Assembly (NCBI GenBank): GCA_022606425.2
Contig: JAHDVF020000167.1
Location: forward strand, 682,001 to 746,000
Source: Lepidostoma basale
Taxonomy: Eukaryota > Arthropoda > Insecta > Trichoptera > Lepidostomatidae
Reading direction: 5' to 3'
Length of the DNA stretch: 64,000 nucleotides
The notes below the pieces were generated by a model. It ran no database searches. It was not told the DNA's origin and was given only the letters and a program-made list of their open reading frames with translations. Position numbers and translations under genes: made by a program. The stretch's first letter is position 1; each line of letters begins with the position of its first letter. Below are positions 58,739 through 64,000 of the stretch, piece after piece.

Positions 58739-58823
58739 GTGGAATGCAAGAAAGCGCAGCCGAAGGAGGTAATGCTGCCCGCCAACCTCGCCAAGACGAG
58801 AGCCGCCGGGCGCGGCGCATACG
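58739..58823 (+). CDS. Rbp6: Rbp6 exon: end of RRM2 and linker (spliced form)
   Basis: 85-nt exon starting in phase 0 after tttttcag at 58738 and ending in phase 1 at TAC G|GTGAGT (58823/58824). It encodes VECKKAQPKEVM, which is beta-4 and the end of RRM2, followed by LPANLAKTRAAGRGAY plus the first base of the next codon. VECKKAQPKEVM is a Musashi-family hallmark. The phase-1 donor joins in frame to the microexon at 62505 (G|AT gives Asp), reading ...GAYDFMWSLG. The exon is GC-rich (well above its surroundings), as is usual for coding exons in this kind of genome. The same open frame continues past the donor; see the alternative terminal exon entry. Confidence 0.92.
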
Positions 58824-59077
58824 GTGAGTCCCTGCCCGGCCCCTCCGTGCGCTACGCGCCCTACCCGCCCCCCGCGCACGCCTATCGCCGCGCGCTGGCC
58901 GCGCTAGCCGCGCTGCGCCCGCCAGCGCGCGCCCCCAGCCTGGCCGAGTTGCTCGGCGCACACGGCCTGGACGCGCACGCCGCGCTGTACGCGCCGCTCG
59001 CCGCCCCGCTCGCCGCGCCGCTACCCGCGCACCTCCCCGCGCACCTGCCCGCGCACTTCGCGAGCCCGCTTCTCTGA
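58824..59077 (+). CDS. Rbp6: Alternative Rbp6 C-terminus made by reading through the 58823 donor
   Basis: If the GTGAGT donor at 58824 is not used, the frame stays open to TGA at 59075-59077, adding 84 residues after ...AAGRGAY. The tail begins GESLPGPSVRYAPY and becomes very rich in Ala, Pro, Leu and His, ending with short tandem units (APLAAPLAAPLPAHLPAHL) and FASPLL. Arguments that it is coding: no stop in 84 codons directly in phase with the exon; extreme GC content against AT-rich flanks, dropping within about 20-40 nt after the stop; and a SVRYAPY-like string that I recall from fly Musashi-family C-termini (from memory, not checked). An AATAAA lies about 220 nt downstream. No stop is possible from the high GC alone, so some chance of a spurious frame remains. 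The opposite-strand frame at 58728-58961 is a GC shadow. Confidence 0.7.
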
Positions 59078-59310
59078 CCCGCGTTCTTGCTGCCGGCTCA
59101 CCACCACCAGCTCTAAACGTCCAACAACCGAAAACGCTTCCCTCTTTTCAGTAATGTTTATTAACTTACTCAGTTTCAATATCTTTTGGCTTGTCATTAC
59201 TGGATGATCATTTAATCAGTAAAAGTAACTCATAAAATTCTTGTCCCATATTAATATATTACATTAACTTCATTTCCCAATTTGCTATCAATTATAATAA
59301 AGAACTTTCG
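59078..59310 (+). terminator. Probable 3' UTR and poly(A) signal of the read-through Rbp6 form
   Basis: After the stop at 59077 the GC content falls abruptly to the genomic background. A canonical AATAAA is at 59296-59301, followed by a GT-containing stretch (tttcgtgtatttattt). This would give a 3' UTR of roughly 240 nt for the alternative last exon. AATAAA is frequent by chance in AT-rich DNA, so the call depends on the reading frame upstream being real. Confidence 0.45.
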
Positions 59311-59560
59311 TGTATTTATTTACATAGAAGTCTTATTCCACCCCCGCTATTGCGCTTCGCGTTTTCGCAAAAAGTCTATAAAACCCATTTCTGGCCAATA
59401 GCACGGCTTCGCTATTATCCGTTTTATAATATGGCATAGTATGCCCTCTGAATTATTCATGGTGAGGTACCATTTTCTTATTTTGACAAACAAATATTTC
59501 AAATTTTATGTCGTTCAAATTTCGTATTTTCATTACAAAGTAAATCTCCCTATATATTTA

Positions 59561-59595
59561 TCTCTCTCCTTCGCTCTCTTTCTCTCTCTCTCTTA
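59561..59595. repeat. CT-rich simple repeat
   Basis: Runs of tctctct interrupted by cttcg. Confidence 0.8.
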
Positions 59596-62504
59596 CACAT
59601 ACATTCACTATCTTTGCTCTTCTCTCGCCGCATATCAAAAACCGACTCACCTTAAATCACAAGTTTCACGAACAGATGTGAATTTCTAATATTATTATTA
59701 GATATTCCCAAGAATAGAACAATGAACTTGCAAATTTATAGAACTGAAATCGTGTATCTATTTCAGATTTGCGCTATGCAAAATTAAATAAATCGATGTT
59801 GTATAAAACTTCTACGTCACTGCTTTCCAGAAATAATGTCCCCCGTCCGCTTATTGTTCTCGAGTCAATACTCTCATTTTGGATCAAACATTTTAATTAT
59901 TATGGTGATACGGAGATTAAATAATTTAAATACTTAATTACGTTGTTGCGGCGCGGTGTCGGGGCCTTGAGCGGTGTAATTTTAGCATCAAAATTTAATC
60001 TCTTTGGTTATAAAAAAATATTTACTTTAATTAAGGACTTTAATATCAATATGAACTCGCATATTCTATATATCATTATGAAATAATTTAATATTTCATG
60101 CTCACTGTTTTTAGGATTAAATGTGAAAACTTATACAATTTATATGTGAATTTTTTTAATTACTTCACTAGCAGGTTTTACAGAAAAAAAAAACAAAATA
60201 TGTTTTGTGTAGAATTTGTTTACATGTTAGGTATATTAAAACAAAGACTGTCATAGCTAAATAGAAGGAAATACTTTGTGATTTTTTTAATATCATATTA
60301 TTAGTAATCAACTATTTGGTCTAAAGAAATTAGTTAATAAAATGGTAGGACAAAATTAATGTTATTTTTGTACTAGCGAAAAATAACTGTGTAGTCGAGA
60401 TCAGAACAACTGAATATTTTTAATTAGCTTTTTCACCGGCTTCAATAAACTGTATTCGAATTATTACTTACGTATCTCTTCTAAAGTGTTTTGGATTTTA
60501 AGGTAAAAGCTTTTATATTGAAGCTTAAAAATATAGAGATGTTCTCACCATCATTCTGTCATATTCAATAACGGCGTATTTGTGGCCCCACGGGTCGGGC
60601 TGTCCTCGGCTAACTTTTTGTTTGCAAAAATACAGTTGTTTGAATGTTCCATAGTTAGAAACAATATAAAAAAAGTTGATGGATTATACTTATTCGCCCG
60701 GGAATATTTCATCAATGCTCCCATCATACTCAAGTAGAGAGAATTTATTTCAGATAGATAATTTTTTGCTTAGTTTAGTCAATATGAACTACAGTGAGAA
60801 TAATATGGTTTTTAGAACAGTTGCGATAAAGTTTTTACTATCATGAATAATTTTTATTATAGCTACTGACCAAAATATGATTTCCACATTGAATTTAACT
60901 AAATTACCTATTTTTAATAGTATATCTAGTTATAGGTGAACTACAACTTTTGGGTCATGGAAGGTATAGCATTTCCAACATACTTAATCTTCTTGTTTAG
61001 GTATTTTCAAACGTAACGTATATATTTATGTTTAATGAGTGTTTAAAAACTTAGAAGGAAAATACATATTCCTTTATTTTAAAAAAATCCGAGTTCTGTC
61101 TTAGACAAACTCTAGTGTTTAGATAAGGTGGATATAATAAAATAGCTTTTTGTGGATACACCATAAACAAGTCAAGCGGAATATGTGACAAGCAATTTAC
61201 CTCTAAGAGTACAACTCACAATCTTGCAAAGATCACACTCTATTCCACTCTACTTGCTTAAGGATTCTTGGATTTTAATATTCTATAATCTCTAGTCTTC
61301 TTTATAATATGTAAATTGTATACTGTGCTGGCGTGCTACTGAATCTTAAAAGGGAACAAGTATTTTTACTCGAAGTAATCATTTTAAAACTAGTGTCTGA
61401 CAGCGTTTAACAAATCCTTTCAACATATCACGCTGTTGACAAAATGTAAGACGCGAACATTTACAGAGAGCATTAAAATAATGGCGCATAAATATAAAAA
61501 TATCCCCGGTACCTTGGCCGTTTCACGGTACGCCAGTCACAATATAACGGTGCAGACAATTTCACAAAACATTATAATGTTCGCGATCATTATTTTTATA
61601 TTTCGTTTGGCGTTGTTACACCACGGAGCGGCAGCGGCGCTGCGTTCGTCTTGAGCGCCACTTTACTGTCGCCTAAGTTTGTGCACTTTATTTCTTCTCA
61701 ACAAATCCAATAAAACAACATGTTACGGCGCACTCTTTCATAAAGTGTTTTTCCGCGAACTTTGTATATGTCTTTAATATCATCGTTTTCGTATCTTACT
61801 CCCCAGTGCTAAACTTCGCAAGTTTCTCTGTTTAAATATGTTTTCAATCGCCTCACTAAATCTCGAATGCGTTCAATAAAAAGCAACCAATCCCCTGAAA
61901 GGTTAAGCCAATTCAATGTATACATATTTCGTACTATTCATTTATACAAATGAAATTGTCTGCACTAAAATAATCGTATTGTTAAATTTAAATGAGATAT
62001 TTTCTAGAATAGTTCATTCATCTTTATAATCCAATAAAATACTTATTAATATGCTTACAAAATTATACAATACATAATAAATGTGTAATCGTTTGAATTA
62101 TACATATTTGTGGTTATTTATTTTTTGTAGACATTAGGAGATGACATTCTAGACTTTGATTAATGAACTAGACTAGACCTGGTTGAGAAACAATAGTCGA
62201 GTCGGTCACAGAAATAGTTAATAAGAGCCACATCGCAGGATTTCATGCCCTACTCCACCTCCTCTTGCCTTCACAGGACATTCCATCTAATCCATTTTTT
62301 CTGACGAAAAAAAAATCCTATCCTTTGAGTGAGTGGTGTTCGCTTAGTTTACATTGCTTTGGTTAGATTGTGATTTTTTGTTATTTTCTCACTGTAGTTT
62401 TTTAGACGTTTACGTATTTAACGGTTTAATTTTTTTTTTATCTTATAATCTCAAAAATCGGGCGTTTACTAAAAAATTAAAATCATTTTGTTTTGTATTT
62501 CTAG

Positions 62505-62537
62505 ATTTCATGTGGTCATTGGGAGCTCTGCCGGACG
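62505..62537 (+). CDS. Rbp6: Rbp6 33-nt microexon (DFMWSLGALPD)
   Basis: The acceptor is a T-rich tract ending ttctag at 62504; the donor is GACG|GTAAGT at 62537/62538, a perfect consensus. With the G carried from 58823 the codons read GAT TTC ATG TGG TCA TTG GGA GCT CTG CCG GAC, then a G for the next exon, so the exon is symmetric (phase 1-1) and can be skipped without shifting the frame. The peptide aligns with the DAFMLG(I/M)GMLG-type segment that follows RRM2 in vertebrate MSI1/MSI2, which supports a real conserved exon. The flanking sequence is AT-rich with stops in this frame on both sides. The following exon should start with two bases completing Gly and lies beyond the window. Confidence 0.88.
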
Positions 62538-62909
62538 GTAAGTGATTTTTTAAATGTATTTTGAAAGTATGAATTAATTTAATGTCTCTACATACACTGC
62601 TAATCCTTTTACAAATGCTATTAATCGATCGAGTTGTTAATTTGAAGAGGTTCATGTATTTTCAAAGTGATTCTACGAATTAATTTAATTAAACTAACAA
62701 AACGTTTCATCCCCCTACCGACATTATAAGCTAATCACCTAAAGGCATACCTTGATAATTCCTTCGTTGGAAAACTAAACAATTGTTTAACTTCAATTTT
62801 AGTCAGCCGAAGAACTTTAGTGTAATGTTCTCTGTGCACGGCTTGTTTTAATTTTTCTACTGTAGAATGTGGATATAGTATTTTGAAACAAATATAAATT
62901 ATTAAACAC

Positions 62910-63426
62910 GACAGCGACCGGTTTCGCCAGGCTCGCTGGCATCGACAGACTGGTGACACTATTGTAAACTTAGTCCTTTATATACATACAGATACTTACT
63001 ATTCATACAGATACTTACGGATACATGTAGATACTTACTATTCATTACATTACTATATACATTATAGCAGCTATATGGATGGAGAAAACCGAATAAGGCG
63101 ATGCCAACCTAACGGACCAAGAACTATAACATATAATATTTAAATTCAGTAAGAATAAAAACAAAATAACAATTTTTTCAAACATTATATATGAATATGT
63201 AAGTGATAATAAAATGTAAAATCCATTGTATTAAATACGAACCTCCAAGAACACCTGTAATACCAATATCAAAATTCAGAAAATTTTACATATCTCGTAT
63301 ATTAGAGATTATTTTTGTATAGAATCATGTTTACCACCCCTGATCTGTATGTATATAAAGGACTAAGTTTACAATAGTGTCACCAGTCTGTCGATGCCAG
63401 CGAGCCTGGCGAAACCAGTCGCTGTC
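62910..63426. mobile_element. 517-bp inverted-repeat element with 84-bp arms
   Basis: Arms 62910-62993 and 63343-63426 are reverse complements with, by eye, one mismatch (ccggtcgc versus ccagtcgc). The spacer of about 350 bp has no open frame but contains a small tandem repeat at 62991-63050 (gatacttactattcat units). The outermost 50 bp of each arm carry TCGATGCCAGCGAGCCTGGC followed by GAAACC: stem GCCAG/CTGGC with GAAAC. Near-identity of the arms suggests a recent element or ongoing correction. No transposase is visible. Confidence 0.9.
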
Positions 63427-63539
63427 TTAATAAAGACAAAAGTGGAAGTAGTTAAAAAAACATCGTTTTATTTAATTATTATTTAAAATGAACTTCCATC
63501 AAGAGATTTCAGTAAAATCATTTTATTATATTAAACACG

Positions 63540-63960
63540 AGGCTGTATCTCGCGAGCACGTTTCCACTATTAGGAGTCCCGGCGATCCTCTCGCTTGGAG
63601 TGCCAACAAGTGTCGGCGCGCGTCGGGTAGCGTCGGAGGGCGGCGGAGAGCGCCGGCGGCTGCAGACCGGTGCACGATTTCTCACGCCCCAAAAACTCTC
63701 ACCCGCAGCTAAATTCGGGAAATTCTCACCTAGGTCCCCGCCCACGCCCGGCAGTTAACGATTTAATTATACAAATACCTCGTCACCGCCGAAACTGATG
63801 GCGGCCGTGTTTGCTATTAACTCGCCATAATCTTGCAGAGTAATAATGGGACCTAGATTACGCTCCGCGCTGCAGCCGTGTTTACACTAAATCGGCCCGA
63901 CCGACTCGTGAGCCTTCCTTGTGTGTAATTAACCTCTGACGCCGTGCCTAACTACATTTC
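63540..63960. promoter_or_regulatory. GC-enriched unique block, candidate regulatory element
   Basis: 63600-63690 is GC-rich; 63780-63950 has balanced composition with gatggcggccgtgtttgcta, ttaactcgccataatcttgc and gagtaataatgggacctaga. Frames on both strands at 63488-63745 have no domain. Regulatory role is inferred from texture only. Confidence 0.3.
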
Positions 63961-64000
63961 ACAAAGTGATATGAAATAACATAGAAATGATTTACTTGAT

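Larger units (their letters stand above)
58824..62504 (+). other. Rbp6: Intron before the microexon (3,681 nt)
   Basis: Starts GTGAGT and ends ttctag, phase 1. Its first 254 nt double as the alternative C-terminal coding sequence and the next ~230 nt as the likely 3' UTR. The rest (59310-62504) is AT-rich, with a CT-rich simple repeat at 59561-59595 and no repeat family that I recognise. 59940-59990 and 61500-61680 are slightly GC-enriched. Confidence 0.85.
1..64000 (+). other. Rbp6: 3' portion of a Musashi-family RNA-binding protein gene (partial gene)
   Basis: The whole window can be read as the 3' half of one large + strand gene. Three exons (49896-49978, 58739-58823, 62505-62537) have AG acceptors, GT donors and matching codon phases. 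Together they encode the end of RRM2 and the linker of a Musashi/Rbp6-type protein. Family members carry two RRMs, bind short U-rich/UAG RNA motifs and control translation in the cytoplasm, mostly in neural and stem-cell lineages. The linker after VECKKAQPKEVM continues with LPANLAKTRAAGRGAY, which as I remember it fits Rbp6 better than the paralogue msi. Upstream exons and the C-terminal exons beyond the microexon lie outside. No second host gene is visible on either strand. Confidence 0.8.
62538..64000 (+). other. Rbp6: Start of the intron after the microexon
   Basis: Begins GTAAGT in phase 1. Contains the large inverted-repeat element at 62910-63426. From 63540 to 63960 the sequence is GC-enriched and apparently unique, with short homeodomain-like and GGCGGCC motifs. 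No exon continuing the expected C-terminal domain was found before the window ends. Confidence 0.75.

Noticed and set aside
58728..58961. 77-codon minus-strand frame rich in Arg/Ala
   Set aside because: Antisense shadow of the GC-rich Rbp6 exon.
1..64000. Search for Penelope-type RT or GIY-YIG endonuclease that would support a ribozyme-carrying autonomous element
   Set aside because: No such coding sequence was recognised by eye in any frame; any autonomous partner must lie elsewhere.

Overview
This window looks like a piece of an insect nuclear chromosome, most likely from a moth or butterfly (Lepidoptera). The background is AT-rich and intronic, with no long open reading frames. It is littered with small, decayed, 5'-truncated non-LTR retrotransposon tails, tRNA-derived SINEs and palindromic non-autonomous elements. 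The order-level call is inference from repeat style and gene structure, not proof.

Only one host gene can be supported: the + strand 3' part of a Musashi-family RNA-binding protein gene, best matched to Rbp6. Three exons are visible, all with good splice sites and compatible phases. 49896-49978 encodes the RNP1 half of the second RNA-recognition motif. 58739-58823 encodes the end of that motif and the following linker. 62505-62537 is a 33-nt microexon encoding DFMWSLGALPD. Upstream exons (RRM1 and the first half of RRM2) were not found, so the intron before 49896 appears to be at least 49.9 kb. The middle exon also reads through its own 5' splice site into an 84-codon, extremely GC-rich Ala/Pro/Leu-rich tail with a stop at 59077 and an AATAAA about 220 nt later. 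This looks like an alternative last exon, giving two possible protein C-termini.

Layout: 1-49895 is the giant intron, a mixture of unique sequence (including GC-enriched islands that may be enhancers) and repeats. 49979-58738 is an 8.76 kb intron. 58739-59300 is the internal/alternative terminal exon and its likely 3' UTR. 58824-62504 is a 3.68 kb intron, 62505-62537 the microexon, and 62538-64000 the beginning of the next intron with a large inverted-repeat element.

Repeats fall into recognisable sets: (a) a tRNA-headed SINE (copies near 291, 12111, 13519, 30735, 33364, and probably a head at 31860); (b) a non-LTR family with a (TTAG)n tail, four copies all on the minus strand; (c) a non-LTR family with a (GAA)n tail whose RT C-terminus is clearly readable; (d) a second (GAA)n-tailed RT family (2636, 32000, perhaps 47095); (e) an (ATC)n-tailed non-LTR family (33405, 53095); (f) a noncoding (CTT)n-headed repeat (39866, 40128, 54047, 57003); (g) palindromic elements built around TTCTAGAA; (h) inverted-repeat or foldback elements.

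The most unusual observation is that sets (g) and (h), otherwise different in sequence, repeatedly carry one small structural motif: (C/T)TGANGA, one base, a short stem-loop whose stem changes from locus to locus while staying paired, then GAAAC. This resembles the catalytic core of a hammerhead ribozyme, of the kind reported in Penelope-like and other retroelements. It is a hypothesis that a covariance-model search can test.
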